A stretch of DNA of 64,000 nt from an uncultured Pseudomonadales bacterium (GTDB lineage Bacteria > Pseudomonadota > Gammaproteobacteria > Pseudomonadales > Azotimanducaceae). Of this stretch, positions 36,530 through 45,200 are shown in pieces (position 1 is the stretch's first letter; every line of letters starts with the position of its first letter). The stretch covers positions 2,418,001 to 2,482,000 of the forward strand of contig OY282455.1 of assembly GCA_958296195.1 (NCBI GenBank), read 5' to 3'. The notes beneath the pieces were generated by a model that was not told the origin of the DNA, ran no database searches, and saw only the letters and a list, made by a program, of their open reading frames with translations. The position numbers were made by a program, and so were the translations under genes.

Positions 36530-37372
36530 CTAGGGGCGCAGCCGGGCTTCCACGCCGGCGAAGGCGGCCTCATCCAAGGCCGCGATCAGACAGCGGTGCC
36601 AATGCAGAGCGGCTGGAGATAGGTCCGCCTCAGGTTCAGGCACCGCACCGAAGTGCCCAGAGCGGTCCTCTCCCCGGACGAGCATCGCAAAATCGCGGCT
36701 GGCGACGATCTGCCTGTTGTGCGGCGCGACATAGTTGATGGTCAGGCCGCAACGCATGATGTCTGAGGGATTTGCCGGGGAGGCGTGCAACAGGTGGCCG
36801 TGGTGCAGGGAAAACTGCCCAGGTTCAAGCTCGACATGCACGGCATCCGCCTCGTCAACATCGACTTGGGCCACTTGGCCGCGATAGAGAAGGTTATCGA
36901 CGTTGAACTTGTCCTCGTGGTCAACCAAGCCTAGCTGGTGGGACCTAGGCATGAACTTCATGCAGCCGTTCGCTTTGTTGACCGGGCCTAGGGCGAGCCA
37001 GGCGCTGACCAGGGCATCGCTGTCGCGGAGGCCCCAATAGCGCAGGTCTTGATGCCAACTGACATAATCGGCGGTGTGGGGCTTCTTGATGAAGAAGGTG
37101 GAGCCCCAAACTAGGATGTTCGGGCCAAGAACGGCTTCCACCGCATCAAGAATGCGCTCGTTGCGCACGATTTCGTTGACGAAGCAGAGCACGGCGTGCA
37201 TCTGATTGAGCTGGCCGTTGTGGGCAATCTTCGCTTCCTGCAGTGCCCCCTCCAGCGAATCGAATCGATGGCGATAGCCCGCCGCTTGAGTGGCGGTCAT
37301 GGCGTCAAGCGGGAAAATGAACCCTTCCCTCAAGAAGGCTTCCCTGACGAGATTTTGATCGATGCTTTGCAT
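36530..37372 (-). CDS. Phytanoyl-CoA dioxygenase (PhyH) family oxygenase
   Basis: The 280-residue Fe(II)/2-oxoglutarate-type oxygenase has the iron-binding HQD of YVSWHQDLRYWGL and the distal His in HHGHLLHASPAN, followed by Arg for 2-oxoglutarate (RCGLTINY). The ANGCMKFMPRSHQLGLVDH segment is a strong PhyH hallmark. The ATG at 37372 has GGAGACAGG upstream. It is the last gene of a leftward run with NIPSNAP, GMC oxidoreductase and uracil-DNA glycosylase genes. Substrate unknown; it could hydroxylate a small molecule or amino acid derivative. Confidence 0.9.
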   Translation of the reverse strand: MQSIDQNLVREAFLREGFIFPLDAMTATQAAGYRHRFDSLEGALQEAKIAHNGQLNQMHAVLCFVNEIVRNERILDAVEAVLGPNILVWGSTFFIKKPHTADYVSWHQDLRYWGLRDSDALVSAWLALGPVNKANGCMKFMPRSHQLGLVDHEDKFNVDNLLYRGQVAQVDVDEADAVHVELEPGQFSLHHGHLLHASPANPSDIMRCGLTINYVAPHNRQIVASRDFAMLVRGEDRSGHFGAVPEPEADLSPAALHWHRCLIAALDEAAFAGVEARLRP

Positions 37373-37489
37373 GGCCTGTCTCCAGCGCACATTATGGCAC
37401 TGAACCATGCCTGTAAGGCGGCGCTCCATTCGGATTTCCGTAGTTTCCCTCAATGAACTGTCCCCGGCGGCACCCCTAGTGAAAATCCG

Positions 37490-37810
37490 CTAGTGAATCG
37501 GCGAAAAGGAAACCGGGCGCAGCATCTTGATGTTCTGCTCGACGATGGCGTCCAAGTCCCAAACTTCCTGGATGAACTTCCCCCAAGCAGGGTCGGCCTC
37601 CATGTTGGCGCGGCGGGCGTCGCGGTCTCCTAGGCTTGCGTAGCCCCACATGAACACCACTTGGTGCAGGTTGCCGATTTCCGTAGTGAACATGCCGAGA
37701 AATTCACCTAGGTATTTTTTCTGAATCGGCAGGCCGTCCGCCTCATACTTCTTCAGCCATTTCTGCATCGTGCCCGGACGAAAGGTGTAGGTGCGGTGGT
37801 CCACGATCAT
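37490..37810 (-). CDS. NIPSNAP family protein
   Basis: The 106-residue protein with MIVDHRTYTFRPGTMQKWL, HQVVFMWGYASLGDRDARR and a WGKFIQEV ending matches the NIPSNAP ferredoxin-like fold. These small dimeric proteins often accompany oxidative catabolic genes, and some act as monooxygenase-like enzymes, but this one's activity is unknown. It sits 12 bp downstream of the GMC oxidoreductase gene, so both are probably cotranslated from one message. Confidence 0.88.
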   Translation of the reverse strand: MIVDHRTYTFRPGTMQKWLKKYEADGLPIQKKYLGEFLGMFTTEIGNLHQVVFMWGYASLGDRDARRANMEADPAWGKFIQEVWDLDAIVEQNIKMLRPVSFSPIH

Positions 37811-37822
37811 TGTGCTGCCTCC

Positions 37823-39454
37823 TTAAACTGGGGATGGGTTGAGAATCAGGTCGCTGGCCTTCTCAGCGATCATGATGGCCGGCGCGTTGGTGTTGCCGCG
37901 GGTGATTTCCGGCATGATGGAAGCGTCCACCACCCGCAGGCCGGTGATGCCATGAACCCGCAATTGGGCGTCAACCACGGCTTCGGAATCCACTCCCATC
38001 TTGCAGGAGCCCACTGGATGCAAGGTGGTCATGGCGTCATCAATGAGCCATTTGGCGATTTGCGCATCGGTTCGAATGTCCGGGCCAGGCGACAGCTCCC
38101 GCCCTAGGATGTGCTGGAACGCCTTGCTTGCCATGACGTTGCGCATGAGCTGCACACCCGCCACAGCCGTGTCCACATCCCGTTGATCCGCCAAGTAGTT
38201 GGCGTAGATCAGAGGCGGATCCTCTGGATTGCTGGAGCGCAGGGCGATGCGTCCGCGGCTTTTCGGCTTGACCGGGCCGATGCGGATGGTGGTGCCGTGG
38301 TTCTTGGCGACGTCCTTCCGCCTTGCAAAGGAAAGCAGCGACCAATGCAGGTTTGCGGTCTCTTCGGTGGCCGGCATGAAGTGGGTCTGGATGTCAGGCA
38401 CTTCGAGGTCGGCGGCGGACCGCATGAACGAGCCGGCTTCGTATGGAAAGGTGGTGACGAAGCCCGTTCCCAAGGCCGCCGCCTGCAGAACGCCCAGCGT
38501 CATCCTGTCGATGCGCAGGTTTTCATGCAGCGACACGGGTTGCTTGCACTCATGCACGAGGCAGCAGTCCACATGGTCCTGCACGTTCCTGCCGACGCCG
38601 GGCAGATGATGCGCCACCGGAATGCCGTGTTGCCCAAGATGCTCGCTGTCGCCTATGCCCGACAACATGAGCAATTGCGGGGAGTTGACCACGCCGGCGG
38701 CGAGCAGCACCTCCTTGGCCGCCATGGCGGTGATTAGGCGGTCGCCGACCCGATACTCCACGCCAACGGCCCGAGCTCCTTCCAGCACCACGCGATGCGT
38801 CAGCGCCTGGGTTGCCACGATCAGGTTGGGGCGGGCCTTGGCGGGGACGAGAAAGGCGGTGGCGGCGCTGCACCTTTTGCCTTGGCGGATGGTGAAGTCG
38901 TAGCGGCCGAACCCCTCCTGGCGCTCGCCGTTGAAGTCGTCGGTGAAGGTGTGGCCGGCCTGCTGGCCGGCTTCGACATAGGCGTCGAACATGGCGTTGT
39001 TGCCGGTGGCCCGGCGCACGGTGAGCTCCCCCGTGCGCCCATGAAACTGATCGGCGCGGTCGATGTGAGCCTCCGAGCGCTTGAACAGCGGCAACACCTT
39101 CTCGTAGGACCAGCCCGGCAGCCCGGCCTGCTCCCAGCCGTCGTAGTCCGCGGGGTTGCCGCGGACGTAGATCATGCCGTTGATGGTCGAACTGCCGCCG
39201 AGCACCTTGCCCCGGGGCCAGTAAACCTGTCGGCCGGCAAGTTGCGCCTCCGGCTCGGTGTGGTACTTCCAGTTGTAGATTCCGGAGTGCATCAGCTTGC
39301 CCATCAGCATCGGCAGACGGAACAGGTAGTTGCTGTCGCGGCTGCCGGCCTCCAGCAGCAGCACTCGGTTTTCTGGGTTTGCGGAGAGCCGGTTGGCGAG
39401 CACGCAGCCGGCGGATCCCGCGCCCACCACGATGTAGTCGTATTCCTGGTTCAT
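37823..39454 (-). CDS. GMC oxidoreductase (choline/alcohol dehydrogenase type)
   Basis: The 543-residue FAD enzyme starts with YDYIVVGAGSAGCVLANRL (nucleotide-binding GxGxxG), has PRGKVLGGSSTINGMIYVRG (GMC signature 1), GVVNSPQLLMLSGIG (signature 2) and a C-terminal HPVGSCKMG with the catalytic His. It oxidises an alcohol, likely to an aldehyde or acid. I chose the ATG at 39454 with GGAGGGC upstream. The neighbours, NIPSNAP and PhyH, suggest a catabolic run. The substrate cannot be told. Confidence 0.93.
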   Translation of the reverse strand: MNQEYDYIVVGAGSAGCVLANRLSANPENRVLLLEAGSRDSNYLFRLPMLMGKLMHSGIYNWKYHTEPEAQLAGRQVYWPRGKVLGGSSTINGMIYVRGNPADYDGWEQAGLPGWSYEKVLPLFKRSEAHIDRADQFHGRTGELTVRRATGNNAMFDAYVEAGQQAGHTFTDDFNGERQEGFGRYDFTIRQGKRCSAATAFLVPAKARPNLIVATQALTHRVVLEGARAVGVEYRVGDRLITAMAAKEVLLAAGVVNSPQLLMLSGIGDSEHLGQHGIPVAHHLPGVGRNVQDHVDCCLVHECKQPVSLHENLRIDRMTLGVLQAAALGTGFVTTFPYEAGSFMRSAADLEVPDIQTHFMPATEETANLHWSLLSFARRKDVAKNHGTTIRIGPVKPKSRGRIALRSSNPEDPPLIYANYLADQRDVDTAVAGVQLMRNVMASKAFQHILGRELSPGPDIRTDAQIAKWLIDDAMTTLHPVGSCKMGVDSEAVVDAQLRVHGITGLRVVDASIMPEITRGNTNAPAIMIAEKASDLILNPSPV

Positions 39455-39470
39455 CTTGGCTTGCCCTCCG

Positions 39471-40331
39471 TTACCAATGAATGGGCCGCGCCAGCAGCGC
39501 CAGCAGCTTTTCGTTGCAGCGAATGAAGGGGTTGGGGCCGCGCAGAAAGTCGTTGCCCGCAGCTGGGTGTGGGGAGGCGACGAACAAGGGATGGCGGTCG
39601 ATTTCGCCGCACTCGACAACGCCGCTGGCGGCGGCGGCCTGTCGCGCCGCCTCGCCGAACAGCATGAACGTCACGGACTGGTCGCCACGTTCGGCGAAGT
39701 GCCGGATGAGGTGCGCCATCAAGGGCCGCCAGAGCGGCAGATGGCCGTTGGTTTGGTGCGGGTCCCCTGCCACTGCGAAGCGGCTGAGGGTAAGGCTGGC
39801 GTTGAGCAGCAGCACGCCTTGATCCACCCAGTGTTGGGCAAGCTGCTGCGGTCTCTGGAAGCCAGTGCCGGCCGCCTGAATGGCCTCGATGGTCGCCGCC
39901 CAGCCGTCTGTTTCGTTGGTGTGATCCTGATGGCCCGAACGAAACGCGTATAGGCTTTGGATGAGGCTGCGCATGCTGCATGAGCGCATGTTCTCCAGTT
40001 CCCGCCAATGCCGGTGCTCGCCGGTTTCAAAGGCTCGCCCGGTGCTGAACGCGATGTTGGGGTAGGGGTCCTGGCCTATCAGGACGCAGCGCACGTCGTG
40101 GGGACTGAGGTTGTCAAAGGCGCGGAACAGGTGCGCTCCAACTGGCGCTCCCGGAAGCGGGAAGTGGTGCCGGGACGGAAAGATCGGCTCCCAGGGATGG
40201 AGCTCCAGTTCCGCAGCCACGGCGTCAAACGCCAATTGAACGCCGCCCAGCACCTGAAGCCACTCCGGGCTCAGGTCGGCCTGCCAACCGGACAGCATTT
40301 CCCGCAACGCTTCCTTTAGGGGCGTCGCCAT
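39471..40331 (-). CDS. Uracil-DNA glycosylase, divergent family 1 member
   Basis: The 286-residue protein has LIGQDPYP (motif A with the water-activating Asp), LLLNASLTL and SPHPAAG, where family 1 enzymes have SPHPSPLS, so the catalytic His is kept but the following Ser-Pro is not. It is about 60 residues longer than E. coli Ung. It removes uracil from DNA. GGGGGG lies before the ATG at 40331. The gene stop is 16 bp before the GMC start, placing a DNA-repair enzyme at the head of a catabolic run, which is odd. Confidence 0.8.
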   Translation of the reverse strand: MATPLKEALREMLSGWQADLSPEWLQVLGGVQLAFDAVAAELELHPWEPIFPSRHHFPLPGAPVGAHLFRAFDNLSPHDVRCVLIGQDPYPNIAFSTGRAFETGEHRHWRELENMRSCSMRSLIQSLYAFRSGHQDHTNETDGWAATIEAIQAAGTGFQRPQQLAQHWVDQGVLLLNASLTLSRFAVAGDPHQTNGHLPLWRPLMAHLIRHFAERGDQSVTFMLFGEAARQAAAASGVVECGEIDRHPLFVASPHPAAGNDFLRGPNPFIRCNEKLLALLARPIHW

Positions 40332-40369
40332 GCGTCCCCCCCTTGCGTTTTGCGCTCGTGTGCGGCGGC

Positions 40370-40375
40370 TATAAT
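40370..40375 (+). promoter_or_regulatory. Perfect -10 box ahead of the RutR-like gene
   Basis: A consensus TATAAT lies 79 bases before the regulator ATG in the 122-bp divergent gap shared with the uracil-DNA glycosylase gene. No convincing -35 lies at 16-18 bp, suggesting an activated or weak promoter. Confidence 0.5.
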
Positions 40376-40453
40376 GACGGTTGCCCGCACATCGGCTGGT
40401 GCAAGGCCCCGCCGGGCACCAAGGCAGAACGCCAAGACAGGGAGGCGGCCCCC

Positions 40454-41071
40454 ATGCCCCGCACACTGAAGGCGCGCGACAAGAAGGAGGCGAGGATTCT
40501 CCGCGCCACCGAGAGACTGCTCGCCACCCGCGGCTTCCACGGCACCCGCATGGATGACATCGCCCGGGCGGCCCGCCTGCCGAGACCGAACCTGTACTAC
40601 TACTTTTCCTCCAAGCGCCAGATTTACCGGCGCATCATCACCGAACTGCGCAACGAGTGGATCAAGGCCTTCGAGCAGATCACCCCGGACCGCGAACCGC
40701 AGGAAGCCATCGCCGACTACATCCGGGTGAAGATCGAATACTCCCGCAAGCATCCCGTGGCCTCCAAAATCTTCGCCAAGGAGGTGATTCGCGGCTCGGA
40801 CATGCTGACCAAGGAGGAAAACGACGAAATCAAAGCGCTGACGGACGAGAAATGCGCAGTGGTCCGCCAGTGGATGGACGAGGGCAAAATGGACGCCATG
40901 GACCCACGCCACTTCTTCTTCCTGCTTTGGGGCGCCACCCAGTACTACGCCGACTTTGAGCAGCAGATCAAGAGCATCCTCGGCGTCAAGCGGTTGACGG
41001 CGGCGCAGTTTGCAACAGGCCTGGATACGGTGACTCATATCGTTCTCAAAGGCTCCGGCCTCATCGGTTGA
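40454..41071 (+). CDS. TetR-family regulator of the RutR type
   Basis: The 205-residue protein has an N-terminal helix-turn-helix (GFHGTRMDDIARAARLPRPN then LYYYFSSKRQIY, about residues 27-60). Its C-terminal ligand domain has ASKIFAKEVIRGSDMLTKEE, DEKCAVVRQWMDEGKMDAMDP and FFLLWGATQYYADFE, which match the RutR/YcdC ligand-binding domain. RutR in E. coli senses uracil and thymine and controls pyrimidine use. The ATG at 40454 follows GGGAGG. Its probable targets carry TTGAC...GTCAA sites at 36296 and 41193. Ligand is inference. Confidence 0.88.
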   Translation: MPRTLKARDKKEARILRATERLLATRGFHGTRMDDIARAARLPRPNLYYYFSSKRQIYRRIITELRNEWIKAFEQITPDREPQEAIADYIRVKIEYSRKHPVASKIFAKEVIRGSDMLTKEENDEIKALTDEKCAVVRQWMDEGKMDAMDPRHFFFLLWGATQYYADFEQQIKSILGVKRLTAAQFATGLDTVTHIVLKGSGLIG

Positions 41072-41173
41072 TGTCGCTGGCCGTCGGAATTGGTTTGCAG
41101 CTCAGGGCTCCTTGCGGTCGCCGGGCCGCACTCCCGCCGCGGCGTCCAGGAAACGGCTTGGGCGCAGCGATAG

Positions 41174-41202
41174 TTGCCCAATGTACAATTTGCTGACATT
41201 AT
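41174..41202 (+). promoter_or_regulatory. Promoter of the luciferase-like gene
   Basis: TTGCCC (41174-41179) and CATTAT (41197-41202) are 17 bp apart; the -10 lies inside the RutR-type operator. The leader would be about 75 bases. Confidence 0.45.
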
Positions 41203-41208
41203 CGTCAA
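41193..41208. promoter_or_regulatory. RutR-type operator, CTGACATTATCGTCAA
   Basis: This imperfect palindrome (TGAC / GTCA with six bases between) matches the receptor operator at 13 of 16 positions and overlaps the -10 of the luciferase-like gene. Confidence 0.55.
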
Positions 41209-41284
41209 ACTTTTTTGTCGGAAAAACTGCTAGGGCGCGGCTGGCGGCGGCGCTCGGCAGGTGACAGCTCCCAAGGAGGCCGCG

Positions 41285-42301
41285 ATGATGGACTTTGGCG
41301 TTGTCCTGCAGACCAATCCCCCGGTCCGCGCTGTGGTGGAACTGGCCAAGCGGGCCGAGGCGAACGGCTTCACCCATGTTTGGGTGTTTGATTCGCCGGT
41401 GCTCTGGCAGGAGCCCTTCGTGGTCCTGTCCCGGATTCTGGCGGAGACGGAAAGAGTCGTCGTCGGACCGATGGTCACCAATCCCGGCAGCCGCGACTGG
41501 ACCGTGCTCGCCTCCGCCTTCGCCACCTTGAACGAGCAGTACGGGCCGCGAACCATCTGCGGCATGGGCCGGGGGGACTCGGCCTTGCGCTACATCGGTC
41601 GCAAGCCCCGCTCCTTGGCGGAGATGGCGGAGGCCATGCGCGTTGTCAAGGGCTTGGTGGCGGGGGAGGCCGTTGCTTACCAAGGCAAGGACGTTCGCTT
41701 CCCGTGGCTGGAGCGGGGTTGGGACCTGCCCATGTGGGGGGCCGGATACGGGCCTCGGGCGTTGGACTGCATCGGCCGCCATGCGGACGGATTCATTCTG
41801 CAGCTAGCGGACCCGCAGATTCTCGAATGGACTCTGGGCGCCGTGAGGCAGGCCGCCGCTGCGCAGGGCCGCGAACCGAACGGCGTTGCCACCTGCGTAG
41901 CGGCGCCCGCCTATGTGGGTGCCGACCTTGCCCATCAGCGTGAGCAACTGCGTTGGTTCGGCGGCATGGTGGGCAACCATGTGGCGGACATCGTCAAGCG
42001 CTATGGGGAGGGGTCGGGTCGTGCGCCGGAGGCGTTGACGGACTACATCAAGCAGCGGGAAGGCTACGACTACGCCCACCATGGCCGGGCCGGCAACCCC
42101 AGCACGGACTTTGTGCCGGACGAAATCGTCGATCGCTTCTGCCTGCTTGGCCCGACCGAGGAGCACATCGCCAAGCTCAGGGCGCTGCACGGGATAGGCG
42201 CGGACCAGTTCGCCATCTACCTCATGCACGACGCCAAGGAGGAAACTCTGGACGCCTACGGGCGCATAATCCTGCCGGCGCTGCAAGCACCAAGCCCTTA
42301 G
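41285..42301 (+). CDS. Luciferase-like (F420/flavin) oxidoreductase
   Basis: The 338-residue TIM-barrel enzyme starts MMDFGVVLQTNPPVRAVVEL and has VGPMVTNPGSRDWTVLASAF, GRGDSALRYIGRKP and GYGPRALDCIGRHADGFILQL, typical of F420-dependent members of the luciferase-like family. It resembles, from memory, the group named after Colwellia CPS_4043 (TIGR03842), found near dihydropyrimidinase-type genes. RutA, the uracil ring-opening enzyme, is a flavin member of the same superfamily, but this is not a close match by eye. AAGGAGG precedes the ATG. It could act on the same substrate as the leftward pyrimidine-type genes. Confidence 0.82.
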   Translation: MMDFGVVLQTNPPVRAVVELAKRAEANGFTHVWVFDSPVLWQEPFVVLSRILAETERVVVGPMVTNPGSRDWTVLASAFATLNEQYGPRTICGMGRGDSALRYIGRKPRSLAEMAEAMRVVKGLVAGEAVAYQGKDVRFPWLERGWDLPMWGAGYGPRALDCIGRHADGFILQLADPQILEWTLGAVRQAAAAQGREPNGVATCVAAPAYVGADLAHQREQLRWFGGMVGNHVADIVKRYGEGSGRAPEALTDYIKQREGYDYAHHGRAGNPSTDFVPDEIVDRFCLLGPTEEHIAKLRALHGIGADQFAIYLMHDAKEETLDAYGRIILPALQAPSP

Positions 42302-42424
42302 TCCTTCCAACCAAAGCGATTGCCTGCTCCGGCCATGCGGTCGAAGGCCGCAGAGGAAGTTGGCGATGGCCTTCTCCTCGTCTTGTGGCGCGAAACCGAA
42401 ACCAAGGTATGATGCGCGGCATGA

Positions 42425-42880
42425 TTGGTTCCGATTCCAGGCAGCTTCAATCGCGTGAAGTACCAAGGAAACAACCCCAAGCGCCGGATCGCCAAGCGTG
42501 GCTACTACACGGAGCGGGAGCTCGCGGGTTTCGCGGCGGCGTGATACAGCGGGACCGGCCACCACAAGACCAAGCCGGCGGACTACGGCTTTGATCCCCC
42601 GGTTGCTCCGCGGCCCTCAAAGTCGGTCTGCGACGACAAGCGCATTGTGATGAAAGCTGAAGCCGTCCAACTGTTCCGGGCCGGCGTTCGCCGCGGCATG
42701 GTCAGTATGCACAGGGTGCGCAACCTGCCAAAATACGCTTGGGCTTTAGATGAACATGGAGAGGTGTACGAGGCGAAGCTCGGCAACGACATGCGCAGCT
42801 ACCACGGCTATCGACTTGGGAAAGATGAACGCGCCATGCGCGAATGGGTGGTGGAGGAATGGAAAGAGCGGAAGGTTTAA
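42425..42880 (+). pseudogene. Small conserved-looking gene interrupted by an in-frame TGA
   Basis: One frame reads LVPIPGSFNRVKYQGNNPKR ... YYTERELAGFAAA, then TGA (42542-42544), then continues YSGTGHHKTKPADYGFDPPV ... to TAA at 42878-42880. Coding character is the same on both sides, so a nonsense change has split a gene of about 151 codons. The second half could still be made from the ATG at 42647 (77 residues, ending EWVVEEWKERKV). I do not recognise the family. It overlaps the start of the ImmA/IrrE-like gene by 22 bp, so the two are probably a unit. Confidence 0.5.
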
Positions 42881-44214
42881 CCCTCAAGCTGGTGCCGCAT
42901 CCCTTGGACCGAGGGGCACCGGAAGAGAGAGCCACGTTCGGCGCACTGGAGATGCGGGCCAACGGCCGCTGCCTGACGGAAGGCGTGGCTCCGCATTGCT
43001 CCAACGAATTGCTGCCCGGTCCGTATGTGTCGGGATACCACATGGCGGAGTGGCTGATGTGGAATTGGTGGCGTCTGCTGTGGGAGTCGCCGCCGGCCAA
43101 CGAACCCAGCCGCGAGTGGATGTTCTCGCACTGCCTGTCGTCCATTGGAGAAGGATACGTCTGGCCCAACATAGTCATCTCATCGGACGGGTTCCGCGCT
43201 ATCGCGGCCTCCACGCCCACCGTGGACGCCGCTCCGGGGCTTTATCGTTACGTCGGAGCACCCGCCTTCGAAGTGATTGCGGCGGAGGACATGGAAGCCG
43301 GCATCCGGCACTTCGCGCACTCCGTGCTTGAACGCCTCCACGCAGCGAACCTTTCAGACACCAACTTGCATCGTCTGTGGCGCGACGTCGATCAGGCAGG
43401 TGGGGACGCACAGACTGCACGGCTGCGCCGGTTCGAGGCGCGCTTGGGGCATGATCCGGACGAGGCTGACGAAGCCGTTGTCCGCGTTTCGTTCGAGGCC
43501 GCCAAGAACTTGGGCGCCAACGCCTTGGAGGAGCTGGCCGCCGATTCAGGCCCGCGTGGTGCCGCAACGGTGCCCACCATGAAGACGATGGCGGATTCGG
43601 CAAACGACAGCGGCTTTGATGCGCAACCGCAAGACGCTGTTAAGCTCCACCAGCGCGGCGGCATCCCCGCTTGGAGCACCGTCGCGGCTTGGCGTGTTGG
43701 CGTTGCCGCGGCGCGGGCGTTGCGAAAGCAGGAAGCGTTGAACGGAGAAGCCATTGACAACAACCGCTTGTCCAAGCTCTTCGGCACGACGAAGACTGCT
43801 CTGGAGCAAGGGAACAAGCACACGCAACGGCTGTCGTTCATGCTGACCGATGGCGGTCGCTCGCGGCTGGCGCTGCGCTCCAAGTGGGAAACGGGCCGGC
43901 GCTTCGATCTGGCGCGGCTGCTTGGCGACCACTTGCTGGCGGCCGGCGAGCCACTGCTGCCGGCAACCGGGGCCTACACCTATCGCCAAAAGGCGCAACG
44001 GGCATTCGCCGCAGAGCTGCTCTGCCCATACGAGGCCGTGGTCGAGTTCCTTGGCGCGGATCGTTCCGAAGAGCGGTGCAACGAAGCCGCGGCTCTCTTC
44101 AACGTCTCTCCCTGGACAATCGGCGCCTTGTTGGTGAACAACGAGGGGCGGAGGCAAGGCGCCTTGTCAACACATTCCCCACCGAGCCCCGGCGCATCCC
44201 CCTTGATGTGGTGA
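42859..44214 (+). CDS. Protein with ImmA/IrrE-like domain lacking the zinc site
   Basis: The 451-residue protein has an N-terminal domain of unknown role (YHMAEWLMWNWWRLLWESPP, SIGEGYVWPNIVISSDG) and a C-terminal ImmA/IrrE-like region. There RFDLARLLGDHLL stands where active members have RFTLAHELGHLLL, so both zinc His and the Glu are replaced, while the later RAFAAELLCP core is kept. Related ImmA/IrrE proteins cleave repressors; this one probably does not and may sense or bind instead. The ATG at 42859 overlaps the preceding interrupted gene; an ATG at 42844 is in frame. Its 3' half is duplicated at 48837-49603. Confidence 0.65.
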   Translation: MERAEGLTLKLVPHPLDRGAPEERATFGALEMRANGRCLTEGVAPHCSNELLPGPYVSGYHMAEWLMWNWWRLLWESPPANEPSREWMFSHCLSSIGEGYVWPNIVISSDGFRAIAASTPTVDAAPGLYRYVGAPAFEVIAAEDMEAGIRHFAHSVLERLHAANLSDTNLHRLWRDVDQAGGDAQTARLRRFEARLGHDPDEADEAVVRVSFEAAKNLGANALEELAADSGPRGAATVPTMKTMADSANDSGFDAQPQDAVKLHQRGGIPAWSTVAAWRVGVAAARALRKQEALNGEAIDNNRLSKLFGTTKTALEQGNKHTQRLSFMLTDGGRSRLALRSKWETGRRFDLARLLGDHLLAAGEPLLPATGAYTYRQKAQRAFAAELLCPYEAVVEFLGADRSEERCNEAAALFNVSPWTIGALLVNNEGRRQGALSTHSPPSPGASPLMW

Positions 44215-44506
44215 AATCCTCACCTCACCATCAAACGCCGTGGCTACCCGACCGCGCTCGCCATCGACAGCGTCTCGGCGAAGGTGAGGGAGTTCCGGCT
44301 CCACAATTCCTAAGTTTCCATTCCTAGCGCAACACCATCTTGTGGTTTATGCCACAGTTTCGCTTGTGCTTCCGGCTTCCTCTGCCAATGCCTGGGCGGG
44401 GTGTTGCATCCCTGCCGGACCTATTCATGAACAGATAAAGCAAAGCCCTCGGCTGGGCGAAAATGGTGTTGTCCGACAACCACTTAAGCACATCAAAGGC
44501 TTTTGC

Positions 44507-45169
44507 ATGTTATACGATACCATCAAACAGAGTGTTCTATTCGAGAATCTCTCGAAGAAAACGGTAGTCGCCAAGTTCGACCAGGATCATGCCAGCCCCG
44601 ACGGTGGGGCAGTTCTCCTCATGGCATGCGACGAGAAGCTTAAGTTGAGTGAGACGTTGGCGGCGAAGGCGATTGCCTGCCACCGTCGTTGCAAGAAGCG
44701 GGTGAAGCGGATCACTATCGACCTGGCCCCGACAGACGAACCCACCTATGGCGGCCAGCGGTTGACATTTTTCAACCAGTTCTACGACACGTCCTGTTAT
44801 CTGCTGTTGGCCGGTTTCCTCGCCTTCGACGACGAGGTGGAGCAGTATCTGTTCTGCTACGTCCTGTGCGCTGGCAACGCCGCCGCCAAGCACGGCGCGA
44901 TCGGTGTGTTGAAGCGACTGCTGCCGCGCTTGTGCCGGGCGTTTCCCAAGGCGCGGTCGCGGATCCGGCTGGACGGCGGCTTTTCCGGTCCGGAGTTGTA
45001 TGAGTTTTTCGAGGCGGAGAAGCTCGACTATGTGGTGGGCATGGCCAGGAACCCGAAACTCCAAGCGCTAGCCGAGCCGCTGTTCTTCTGGCCCGACAGC
45101 CTGAACGAATTACACCGCGCGACCGTTGGCGCACAAGCCTTGGCGAAACAGCGGGGCTTTGCGACATAA
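44507..45169 (+). pseudogene. IS1380-family transposase remnant, internally deleted and truncated
   Basis: MLYDTIKQSVLFENLSKKTV, FDQDHASPDGGAVLL, RITIDLAPTDEPTYGGQRLT, FFNQFYDTSCYLLLAGFL, RIRLDGGFSGPELYEFFEAE and LDYVVGMARNPKL are IS1380-type. The roughly 100 residues normally between the first Asp motif and RITIDL are missing, and the C-terminus ends abruptly after PLFFW. The element lies between the ImmA/IrrE-like and methyltransferase genes of unit 1 and is absent from unit 2, so it either entered after the duplication or was lost from unit 2. No clean terminal repeats were identified. Confidence 0.75.
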
Positions 45170-45200
45170 CCGCCATGTGCCGCCGAACCCGCTTGAAACG

